From Takakia lepidozioides (lineage: Eukaryota > Streptophyta > Takakiopsida > Takakiales > Takakiaceae), in contig CM060731.1 of NCBI GenBank assembly GCA_030704615.1, forward strand, positions 63,716,756 through 63,780,755: 64,000 nt of DNA, written 5' to 3'. This document shows, piece after piece, positions 1 through 10,074 of this stretch. Positions within the stretch are counted from its first letter, which is position 1. Every line of letters begins with the position of its first letter. A model generated the notes under the pieces. It ran no database searches, had not been told where the DNA came from, and worked only from the letters and a program-made list of their open reading frames with translations. The position numbers and the translations under genes are program-made.

Positions 1-337
1 TCTAACTCACAGCAGTGTAACCCTCGGTCTAACTCACAGCAGTGTAACCCTCCGTCCAACTCAAGGCAGTATAACCATCTGTCTAACTGATAGTGTAACC
101 CTCAGTGTAACAGACAACACTACAACCCAATCCATGTAACCCCTCAAGCAACTGACAGTGTAACTCCAAGTGTTACAGGCAGCAATGCACCCCCTCGTGT
201 AACTGGCAGTTTAACTCTTACTGTGATTCTTAGTGTAACTAGCAGCAGTGTAGCCCGATCCATGAAACCCCTCATGCATGCAACTTGTAGTGTGAATTAC
301 TGTGTGACTCAGAACATTGTAACTTCTAGCCGTGTAC
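1..337 (-). repeat. GTGTAACCC-type minisatellite in a MULE intron
   Basis: Degenerate tandem units of about 11-25 bases built on AGTGTAACCCTC (reverse complement GAGGGTTACACT) fill this stretch. A splice donor of the transposase gene lies at its right edge (338/337, minus strand), so the array appears to sit inside an intron of that gene. The next exon would be beyond the left end of the window. The motif has the opposite orientation to the larger GGGTTACA array at 2.5-4.8 kb. Confidence 0.7.
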
Positions 338-2292
338 CTGATAGCATTGATTTCTGCGTCTGCATAGTCGACAACAAAAGCATTTGGCCTCCAATCTGGT
401 TTGCTCTGAAGAAGTCGGTCGCGAAGACGTTTCATCCAGGGGCTCAGGTCAGTCGTTTTGTTTCTCGCTGATATAATATAAGCAACAGGTATGCCGTTGA
501 GCCATTCGTCGAACACCATCATGGTATACATTGGGAACTGCAATGTCGCAATGGTACAAAAATGAATAAGGTGAGCGTTATAATATTGGCAACAGTTGCA
601 TGACACTCACATTTCAGAATGCAATGAAAGGTAAAGCGTGACACGAATACCTTATTTTCGTTGGTCCCAAATGTTGCATCGCAGGATACCACACGGTTGT
701 GTCCCAGGTCGATCATTTTCTGTTTTTGCCACTCCGTTTGTATTCCAATTACGAACTTCAAATCACCCGCCACTGGCGCTGTCTCTTCATGGTAGAAGAA
801 GACGCTTTCAGGATTGCTATCGACCCACATACGTACACTTTGTGCATCATCTGGATGTTTTTTGTAACTCTCAATCGCAAGCTTGTCGGCAATGTTTCTC
901 ACATCGTACTCGAACAAGAAACAATCGCGACTCCACTCCATGCCTGGCTGAGACGCACAAGCTTCCTGGAGCTGTTGAGTGTGTTGTGTCATAATCATAG
1001 CTGGAGATAGGCCATTGCGAAGACTATCGACGATCCACTGTTTCATATCTTGGCTGAGACGAGGGGCATGCACGAATCGCGAGAAATGGGAAGAGGGGTC
1101 AGCTGAACCATGACATGACTTTCCTTTTGCATCCACATGTTGTTTCTGGAAGTATGTGATGATTGCCAACTCTGAATCTAGAAACCACTGGCCAACTTTG
1201 AAGCTACACGTACACCCACGTTTGTATGACTCTCCGAAATCCGCTGCCTTACGTCTGATTCGCTTGACTGGTTTTGATTATCGGAGGCTGCTATCGGTTT
1301 TTCTTTCTTTTTCACAATCGGCGGGTCCGTGCGCCTATCTATCGGGCCGTAGCAGCAGTGGTACATGCAAAAAAAGCATATAAAGCGAGGAGGGTTATCG
1401 CCATATACGACTTTGCTAGGCTAGCAGAAAGAAGTGGGGCTGGGAATGTTATACAACCCTCATAAGTGACTTACTTATGCCACTGACGATAACTGTTTGC
1501 ACGCGGTGTTGTCAAATCTGGCAACTCACGGTACCTTCGATCTTGAACATAAAATTGGGTCTTCCCATCCACTCTACTCCTTTCTCCCTCCAGAAAGTCA
1601 GGAATGCGAGACCATGGAACGACAGCTACTTCGATGGATATCCGTTTCCCTTTTCCCTGGGAAACCTGGCGTATCCAACGGAGGTTTGTGTGATTGAAAA
1701 GCCCGTCTATGGGCAGCTGTAGGATGCATTTCAAATGAGATACCAAATGCTGCAAATGACAGAGTTCTCCCGCCTCATCTTTCAAACCATTTGATTCCAA
1801 TGCTGCTTTGCGTTCCTCGTCTAGCACCTTCGCGGCAGCACATGCCATTAGCAGCAACAGTACCACCAGTTCCGGTGACCCGCTTGGAATTACGACATAA
1901 TAAGGAGGCAATTCAGCGATAGTTGCAACCAATTGTTCGGTAGACTCATGTAGATGCCCTGTGACGGCGTTTGGTAGAAAGTGTTGGGATAAGGACAGCT
2001 CCAAAGAGGATTCCCCAAGATATTGAGAGTTGCTTTCCACTATGCAGCCAACCCCAGTTAAATCATCGACCCTGCTAACGGTGGATTCACCTTTTGACAT
2101 TTTGAGCCTCGAAACAACATCTGAAACACTGATGTGATCACTATCTATAACAGCAATGGATGCCTGAGTAGACAACAAATTGTCAGGTCTTTGGAAAGCT
2201 TCTGGCCTGATCATTTCTACAATATCAGACGATATTGTTTTGCCAATCGGAGATGCATTTGTGGCATGAAGAACATATTGATATGGGCATAC
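338..2292 (-). pseudogene. MULE (Mutator-like) transposase, partial, intron-containing and frameshifted
   Basis: The gene reads right to left. A first visible exon (2292-1475, starting VCPYQYVLHATNASP) is unrecognised except that it leads into the following parts. A 59-nt GT-AG intron (1474-1416) joins it to a basic stretch (DRRTDPPIVKKKEKP). After a frameshift at about 1260-1290 comes a FAR1/FLYWCH-like segment (KRGCTCSFKVGQWFL) and the MULE transposase core with the first catalytic Asp (SCDATFGTNENK). A second intron (650-538) precedes the next exon (MYTMMVFDEWLNGIPVAYII), which contains the second Asp region (VVDYADAEINAIR), and a donor follows at 338/337. The rest, including the third acidic residue, lies outside the window. 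These signatures are those of the MULE superfamily DDE transposase, which cuts and inserts DNA in the nucleus. The frameshift makes this copy probably inactive. Confidence 0.78.
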
Positions 2293-2479
2293 CTGCAAAT
2301 GAAATATCGCATAACACACGCGAGCAACGCAGCGGAGCCCTCGGGACTGCACGTCGTCTACGCACCTGGTGAAAATGACGAGCGATGATGGAGTTACACG
2401 TGGGTTTTGATGTCACCGAATTGTGTAACCCAGGTTTGAATTCAAAATATCTGACACCTCTTGGAGCCCGCCAATTTTT

Positions 2480-4800
2480 GCCGGGCACCAAGGGGCTACA
2501 CGAACAGGGGTGACATGCGTTGGGGATAAAGGATCCGGGGTGACACGAGCTATGAGTGACACAATCGGGGGTTACACGGAGGGGATTGATACAATATCGG
2601 GGTTACATGGTGGGGTTACAATGTGAGAGTTGCACAATGAGGGTTACACGAGGCGGAGCTAAAGGGCTGACGTGCAGAGGGGTATATGGGATAACATGAT
2701 ACAAGCTTACATTGGGGTTACACGATGCAGGATAACATGGAGTGAGGGTTACACCCCGCGGAGTAACAGAGGGTTACATGGATTACAAAGGGTCATGGGG
2801 TTACATGGGAGGGTTACATGGAGTGAGGGTGACACTCAGCGGTGTTACAGAGGGATAAACGGGTTACGGAGGGTTACATGGTGGTGAGGGTTACACCTGG
2901 TGAGGGTTACAGAGAGTCACAGAGGGTCACAGAGGGTTACATGGAGTGAGGTTACACAGGGGTGAGGGTGACACTCTACGGTGTTACTGAGGGTTACTGA
3001 GGGTTACATGGTGGTGAAGGTTACACCTGGTGAGGGTTATAGAGGGTCACAGAGGGTTACATGGGTTATAGAGGGTCAGAGAGGGTTACATGGAATGAGG
3101 GTTACATGGGGTTACATGGGTTACACAGGGTCACAGAGGGTTACACGGGTTACGCAGGGTCACAGAGGATTACATGGGTTACAAGGAGTGAGGGATGCAT
3201 AGGGATGGGGGTGACACTCTGCGGTGTTACAGAGGATTACATGGTGGTAAGGGTTACACCTAGTGAGGGATATAGAGGGTCACAGAGGGTTACATGGGTT
3301 ACAGAGGGTTACAGAGGGTCAGAGAGGGTTACATGGAGTGAGGATTACATAGGGGTGAGGGTGACATTCTGCGGTGTTACAGAGAATTTACATGGTGGTG
3401 AGGGTTACAAAGGGTCACAGAGGGTTACATAAGGGGTGAGGGTGACACTCTACGGTGTTACAGAGGATTACATGGGTTACAGAGCCACGGAGGGTCACTG
3501 AGGGTTACATGGAGTGAGGGTTACATGGGGATGAGGGTGACACTCTGCGGTGTCACAGAGGGTTTGTGTGGGTTACGGAGGGTTACATGGTGGCGAGGGT
3601 GACACTCTGCGGTGTTACAGAGGGTTACATGGTGGTAAGGGTTACACCTGGTGAGGGATATAGAGGGTCACAGAGGGTTACAGAGGGTCAGAGAGGGTTA
3701 CATGGAGTGAGGGTTACATAGGGGTGAGGGTGACATTTTGCGGTGTTACAGGGGGTTACATGGTGGTGAGGGTTACAAGGGGTCACAGAGGGTTACATGG
3801 GTTACGGAGGGTTACATAAGGGGTGAGGGTGACACTCCGCGGTGTTACAAAGGGTTACATGGGTTACAGAGCCACAGAGGGTTTGTGAGGGTTACATGGG
3901 GATGAGGGTGACACTCTGCGGTGTCACAAAGGGTTTGTGAGGGTTACGGAGGGTTACATGGTGGCGAGGGTGACACTCTGCGGTGTTACAGAGGGTTACA
4001 TGGTGGTAAGGGTTACACCTGGTGAGGGATATAGAGGGTCACAGAGGGTTACATGGGTTACAGAGGGTTACATGGTGGTGAGGGTTACATGGGTTACAGA
4101 GCCACAAAGGTTTGTGAGGGTTACATGGAGTGAGGGTGACATGGGATGAGGGTGACACTCTGCGGTGTCATAGAGGGTTTGTGAGGGTTACAGAGGGTTA
4201 CATGGTGGCGAGGGTGACACTCTGCAGTGTTACAGAGGGTTACATGGTGGTAAGGGTTACACCTGGTGAGGGATATAGAGGGTCACAGAGGGTTACATGG
4301 GTTACAGAGGGTTACATGGTGGTGAGGGTTACAGAGGGTCAGAGAGGGTTACATGGAGTGAGGGTTATATACGGGTGAGGGTGACACTCTGCGGTGTTAT
4401 AGAGGGTTACATGGTGGTGAGGGTTACAAAGGGTCACAGAGGGTTACATGGGTTACAGAGGGTCACAGAGGATTACATGGGTTATAAAGGGTTACAGAGG
4501 GTTGCATGGAGTAAGGGTTACACTCTGCGGTGTTACAGAGGGTTACATGGGTCACAGAGGGTTACATAGGGTTACATGGGTTGCAAAGTGTTACAGAGGG
4601 TTACATGTAGTGAGGGTTACATAGGGGTGGGGGTGACACTCTGCGGTGTTATAGAGGGTTACAGAGGGTTACATAGGGTTACATGGTGGTGAGGGTTACA
4701 GAGGGTCATGGGGTTATATGGGTTACAGAGGGTTACATGGTGGTGTGGGTTACACTCGGCGGAGTTACAGAGGGTTACATGGGGGTGATGGTTGAACCCG
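2480..4800 (+). repeat. 2.3-kb GGGTTACA(TGG) minisatellite with higher-order structure
   Basis: Degenerate 10-13-base units (AGAGGGTTACATGG, GGGTCACAG, GTGAGGGTGACACTCTGCGGTGTTACAG) run almost without interruption. Longer blocks recur. A block containing TGGCGAGGGTGACACTCTGCGGTG followed by GGTAAGGGTTACACCTGGTG occurs at about 3591, 3962 and 4206, which indicates higher-order duplication. Open frames inside it translate to the repeated peptide GYMVVRVTPGEGYRGSQ and are by-products of the repeat, not genes. The core resembles but does not equal the plant telomere unit TTTAGGG. It lies upstream of the MULE gene, in opposite orientation to the array at 1-337. Confidence 0.9.
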
Positions 4801-5245
4801 GGGCGGGGGTTACAGGGAACTGGCGGACTGGTGTCGTAGAACGACGACGCAGGGGGCGACGACGCCGATGGGATGAGGGCGGGGGTGGGGAAGGATTGAC
4901 CGAGCCCAGCCGGCTGCCTTTCGATGTCTGCCGGAGGCGAAGAACCGGCGGTACGGGTGTCAGGGTTGGACCGTCCTGACGCGCTTGCATTAAGTTCTTA
5001 CATTATTCCTATTATCTTCCTCATGTTGGCTGCCATTGTGCCAGGTGAGTGTACTCATTTCATGTTTATTATTGCCTTCAACTTTACATTAAACTTCTGA
5101 TCTTTGACGCAATTCGGATGCAAGATTGATGAGTGACATAATCATGGAGTAAGACGTGTAATTCATTTTGTAGTATAATCTGCATATTGGTGGAGCATTG
5201 AAACAATGATGTGAATGTCTCAAAGGAAAAAAACAAGTGGCAAAC
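4801..5245. other. GC-rich edge of the minisatellite, then probable CACTA intron
   Basis: At 4800-4980 the sequence is GC-rich (CGACGACGC clusters) and no gene is recognised. From about 4985 to 5245 it becomes AT-rich. A good splice donor (CCAG/GTGAGTG) lies near 5042, and coding sequence of TNP2 type begins at about 5246, so this is most easily read as an intron of the CACTA transposase gene. No upstream TNP2 exon could be found beside it, because the minisatellite takes its place. Confidence 0.35.
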
Positions 5246-5402
5246 ATGGACACGTACTTGCGACCTCTTGTTGATGAACTTAAAGAGCTATGGAGGGGGG
5301 TCCTGACATTGGATGCTTCACTTGACCCTATGGCCGGACAATCTTTTCAGATGAGAGGCATCTTGCTTTGGACAATGCATGATTATCCAGATATATTATG
5401 TT
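5246..5402 (+). pseudogene. CACTA (En/Spm) TNP2 transposase fragment, left of the retrotransposon insertion
   Basis: The frame from ATG 5246 reads MDTYLRPLVDELKELW, then FQMRGILLWTMHDYPDIL. These are the hallmark blocks of plant TNP2 transposases (family consensus: DVYLQPLIDELKELW ... LLWTINDFPAY). Homology stops abruptly at about 5402, where Ty3 pol sequence begins. The next TNP2 block (LSTKGYHACLHCGDD) is found about 8.8 kb downstream at 14204 onwards, in the same orientation. The gene was therefore split by insertion. TNP2 proteins bind and move CACTA elements; this copy cannot be intact. Confidence 0.85.
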
Positions 5403-5422
5403 CCCCATGAGAACCAGCCACT

Positions 5423-6424
5423 GTGAGTTTACAGGATGAAGTGGTGACTGGTTGGACAATCACAGCTGATGAGCAGGTGAGGGAAGTGAATGTGGGAACT
5501 AAAGAGGAACCGAGGATGGTGAAGGTAGGAGCTGATTTGGAGCCAGAATTCTTTGAAGAAGCTAAGAGTTTGTTCATCAAATACAGAGATGTATTTGCTT
5601 GGAGCTACGAGGATCTAAAAGGGATACCACCTGAGATCTGTCAACATAAGATTAAACTGGAACCAGGGTCAGTACCAATCAAGCATGCGAGGTACAGAAT
5701 GAATCCCAACTATGCACAGAAGGTTGGAGAAGAGATCAAGAAGTTGGCTGAGGCTAAGTTTATATACCCAATAGAGTATACAACTTGGTTGTCACCCATT
5801 GTGATAGTTCCCAAGAAGAATGGTAAACTAAGAGTTTGTGTGAATTATAAGAAGTTGAATGCTTGCACGAAGAAGGATCCATTCCCCTTGCCATTCACAG
5901 AAGCAGTATTGGACACTGTGGCAGGCCATGAGATGTACTCATTCATGGATGGCTTCAGTGGTTATAATCAAGTGCAAGTGGCAGAAGAAGACCAGGGAAA
6001 GACAACTTTCATCACAAACTGGGGTGCTTATGCATACAAAGTCATGCCCTTTGGACTTTGTAATGCACCAGCAACCTTTCAGAGAGTGATAAGTGAATCT
6101 TTTCATGAGTATCTGGATGATTTCATGCAGGTATTCTTGGATGATTTCAGTGTGTACAGCTCTAAAAATGAACATTTGCATAAATTGGAGTTATGTCTGG
6201 CCAGATGCAGAATGAGAGGTCTGGGCCTGAATCCAGAGAAATGTACTTTCTGTATGAACTCAGGGGTGCTTCTGGGACACATTGTGTGTAAGAGGGGACT
6301 TCTTGTGGATCCCAGGAAGACAGAGGCCATTAAAGCCTCTCCACCACCAGTAAATGCTAAGAGTCTAAGGAGATTCCTGGGACAAACCAGCTATTACAGA
6401 AGATTTGTCAGACGGTATGCATAG
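5423..6424 (+). pseudogene. Ty3-type reverse transcriptase domain, ends at a premature stop
   Basis: The 333-residue frame contains the RT palm of a Ty3/Gypsy polyprotein: LSPIVIVPKKNGKLRVCVNY, MPFGLCNAPATFQR and the catalytic FLDDFSVYS box (about residues 240-248), followed by the connection motif LRRFLGQTSYYRRFVRRYA. A TAG at 6422 interrupts the frame just before the RNase H domain. RT copies the element RNA into DNA in the particle. Upstream sequence (VNVGTKEEPRMVKVG) is the linker normally found between protease and RT, so the copy begins inside pol. Confidence 0.9.
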
Positions 6425-7000
6425 ATAGCAGCACCATTGAGCAAACTTCTGAAGAAAGATACAGTGTTTGCATGGACACCTGAATGTCAACAGGCTTTTG
6501 AGGAACTTACATTGTCAGTAACAACTACACCTGTGCTGATTAATCCTCACTGGCAGGAAATATTTCATGTTCACTGTGATGCTTTAGGAGAAGCACTGGG
6601 AGCAGCGTTAGCCCAAAATGTTACAGGAAGGATAGATTCACCTGTGTACTATGCTAGCCGATTGATGAATAATGCCGAAAGAAATTATAGCACAACGGAA
6701 AGATAAGCATTGACAATGATCTATGCAGTGAAGAAATTCAGGCATTACCTGTTGGGCAAGAAGTTTATGTTCTATGTGGATCACCAGGCTCTGATATACC
6801 TGGTAAACAAACTCTGATAAGCGGAAGAATAGCAAGATGGTTGATAATCTTGCACGAGTTTGAGTTCGAGGTTGTTTACAAGCCTGGGAGGCTGCATCTT
6901 GTGGCGGATCACTTGTCACGGTTATCAACAGGAGAACCAGCCACGGGAGTAGATGATCAATTACCAGATGCGAGTCTATTTGCAGTGCAGGTGCAGTGAA
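6425..7000 (+). pseudogene. Ty3-type RNase H domain, broken by stops and a frameshift
   Basis: Coding resumes directly after the TAG (PLSKLLKKDTVFAWTPECQQ) and gives the RNase H part (HVHCDALGEALGAALAQ, SPVYYASRLMNNAERNYSTTE), where a TAA at about 6704 interrupts it. The sequence continues (MIYAVKKFRHYLLGKKFMFY, VDHQALIYL), loses frame near 6815, and picks up at EFEVVYKPGRLHLVADHLSR. RNase H removes the RNA strand during reverse transcription. Three breaks in under 600 bases indicate an old copy. Confidence 0.85.
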
Positions 7001-7122
7001 GTGCAGATGACTGGTTAGATTGGCAGTGGCCAATCAGATACTACCTTGCTCATGGTCAGTGCCCACCAAGTTATGGAAAGGAGCAGAGAAAGAGAATTGC
7101 TATCAAGGCTCTACCTTACACT

Positions 7123-10074
7123 ATGGTAGGAAGCATAATGTATAAGCTAGGACCAGATAGAGTGCTGAAGCGATGCTTATACCACCATGAAGTTAATAAA
7201 GTTTTGGAGGAAGTTCCTAAAGGAGTGGCAGGAGGTCATTTTGGAGAAGAGACTACCAATAGGAAGATACTACTGGCAGGTTACTGGTGGCCTACTTTGT
7301 TCAAAGATGTACACAAGTATTGTCAGAGTTGTGATGAATGTCAGAGGCAAGGACCTTTGCAGAGATCTGGGAAGATGGCTTTGCATCCTACAATGCCTAC
7401 GAAACCATTTCAGAAATGGGGACTAGACTTTGTTGGACCAATTAACCCACCAGCCAAGAATACACAGAACAGGTACATAATTACAGCCACCGATTATACT
7501 ACGAAGTGGGTGGAAGCTAAAGCTTTGAGGGACAACACAGCCAAGTCCACAGCAAGGTTCCTGTATGAGAACATACTTACACGATTTGGCTGTCCCTTGG
7601 AATTTATCAGTGATCAGGGAAGTCACTTCATTAATGAGACCATTGAATTATTAACTAAGGAGTTCATGATTGTGCATAAGAAGAGCACAACCTATTACCC
7701 ACAAGGTAATGGACAGGCAGAGGCTACCAACAAAATACTATGTACTATCTTGGCTAAGATAGTCAATGCAAACAGAACGGATTGGGATACAAAGTTGCTG
7801 ACAGCTTTGTGGTCATACAGGACTTCATATAAAGTCACCACTAAGTATACACCATTCCAATTAGTTTATGGTATGGAAGCTTTACTTCCAGTGGAATTCC
7901 TGTTACCTACCATGAGAACGGAATGGGGAAAGAGAATGGAATTAAAATATTCAATTAAGGTCAGGAAACATGAATTATACCATGCGGAAGAAGTATGTGC
8001 TGATGCAGCTGATAACATGACCAGAATTCAGATGAAGAGAAAGGAACAGTTTGATGAAGGCAAGTTAAAGACTTTTAAGACAGGAGATTTGGTTCTCTGG
8101 TTGCAGAAGAAGGGAAAGAATAAAGCTTCTAAGCTTAAATCACCATGGAAAGGACCTTATGTCATACAGAAGATGTATGATAACAAAACCACCATGTTAC
8201 AAACCATTAACAAAAAGATGCTGGGAAGAGTCAATGCCAATAAGTTGAAGGGGTACAGTGGTATCCATGACAAACCATTGCAGCATGATTTGCATGTTGA
8301 AACGCAGAAGCAGTCACGGGCTGCGCCAGTGATACCAACGGAGTATGGAGCACTTGTCACTAGGACGAGCATATATGACCAGGGCGGGCAGTACAAGCGT
8401 GACAGAGCCTATCACAGCTCATCACGGCGTGACACAGCCTATCACAGCCCATCAAGGCGTGACACAGCCTATCACAGCCCATCACAGTGTGTCACAGCCT
8501 ATCACAGCCCATCACGGTGTCACACAGCCTATCACAACCTACCACAGCGTGTCACAGCCTATCACAGCTTACCACAGTGCCACACAACCTATCACAGCGT
8601 ACCACAGTATGACACAACTTGTCACAGCTCAACACAGCCTACTGGGGTTACACAATCCATAGGATCAGTGACAGGTGGACGTGGGTTAACATCCGGAGAG
8701 TGGCCGACGGAAAATTGGACAGAGGCACGGTTAAAAATAGACACGTGGATGCCTGGGCGAGACACACAGCCGGACATGGATTGCAAAGGCAAGTGTCATC
8801 AAGGAAGAAGACAAAATTGGCCGTCAAAGTACCTACCCGGCACATTAACTTATTATGGGCCCATTAATGAATACGGGGAAAGGGTAACGGAAACCTTTAA
8901 AAATACCGAAAAGCGAAATCCATGTCACATCTGCTATCCTAGTGGACAGTCCAAAGTGGAAAATCCATGGAAGGAAATTAAATCTAAAATCCAGTCACAG
9001 CAGTTACAGCCAATCATAAGCCAGAAGCAGGATCAAGAAATTGGAGGGATTTTAAGCGCAAGAGTCGGCATCGTTCCAAGTAACGGGCGTCTCGACGGGA
9101 CAGACCATCAATGCTATAGCTTCGAAGCTATGGAGGAACTAACAGACTATACGCTCGCGATACTACTTACGCAATGGCACGGGGATAGAAGAACAGAGAG
9201 TATCTTTTCTCTTAATCGATGCTTGCAAGCCCCGCAGGCTTACAAGAAATTACCCATAGCATTTTGTGGCAACCATACGTTTATGTTTTGTGCCATGCAG
9301 GCATTTCTTCAATTGTTACAGCCAAAACCTTTCTGTGGGTCTAGAATGAAGAGAGTGAGAGGAATGGAAGAAATTAGGGTGAAGAGCACCACAATCCTGC
9401 AGAAACAAACGATTGCTACTCCACAGGCAGTACAGTTACTGAAGGAGCTGCGATTAGAAGGATTGCAAAGCAAAGATTGGACATTGCACCATAGGCAGTA
9501 CATGTTACAATTCTTGCAGAACTTTGAGCCTAGGACAGGAGCATCAACGGTGAAGGGAGTTGAATTAGAAATTACTCCCCTATACCTACAGCAATTGTTT
9601 GAATTGCCATCAGGTCAGGTGCATGTGGAGGAGCACAGGGCAAGACTACAAATAGGGGACTTATTCCAAGAAGAGAGTTTCTTTAAAACTCAGGGTTATG
9701 CTTGTACCAAGGCCGTGTACCCAGGGCTAGGGGAGGTAGGCCAGGTATTGAACGTTCTGTTTGCCATGAAACAGAACCAACAGTATTTGAGCAGATCCTT
9801 CACAGATGAAATACTCAAAGCCCTGAGAGGAGAAGAAGTAGCATGGGCGGACATAATGTACAACGCACTGGTAGAGGAGATGAAGAGATTACAAGGCACT
9901 GCCGTAAAGTCTCCTATCATAGTGTCTGGGCCAATCATTGCACAAATTATTCTAGACTCGTGCATACTTGATGCTCGAGAAAGAAAGGAGATGAGAGTGT
10001 TTGAGGCCGAAACCACTGCAATGGAAGAGCAAGGCTCTTCACACAGTGAGGGTGGACTGGCAGGGCAACCCTAG
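7123..10074 (+). pseudogene. Integrase fused in frame to a long 3' additional ORF (983 aa)
   Basis: Residues about 20-85 carry the HHCC zinc-binding domain (final CQSCDEC). The DDE core follows: GLDFVGP, ISDQGSHF and NGQAEATNK supply the two Asp and the Glu. A chromatin/DNA-binding tail (GPYVIQKMY) runs to about residue 385. The frame then continues without a stop through about 8 copies of a 10-residue repeat (AYHSPSRRDT, bases 8395-8640) into about 480 residues with no recognised domain (for example PLYLQQLFELPSGQVHVEEH), ending at TAG 10072. The ATG at 7123 is simply the first one in this frame; the real polyprotein started upstream. Additional ORFs 3' of integrase are known in Tat/Athila elements, but an uninterrupted fusion is unusual. 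Confidence 0.8.
8395..8640 (+). repeat. 30-base coding tandem repeat (CACAGCCYATCACAGCCCATCACGGTGT)
   Basis: About eight imperfect 30-base units, themselves made of two related 15-mers around CATCACAG, sit in frame inside the integrase/additional ORF. They encode Tyr-His-Ser-Pro-Ser-rich decapeptides. A related CACAGCCCGA repeat is found in the LTR of the same element (13067-13560), so this motif family has expanded twice within one retrotransposon. Confidence 0.85.

Noticed and set aside
1-4800. Interstitial true telomere
   Set aside because: The unit GGGTTACA(TGG) is not the plant TTTAGGG unit and lacks pure tandem copies of it.
2672-4979. Several plus-strand ORFs rich in RVTEGYMVVRVTPGEGYRG
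   Set aside because: They are translations of the minisatellite in whichever frame lacks stops; no start context, no homology, and the repeat is not in multiples of three.
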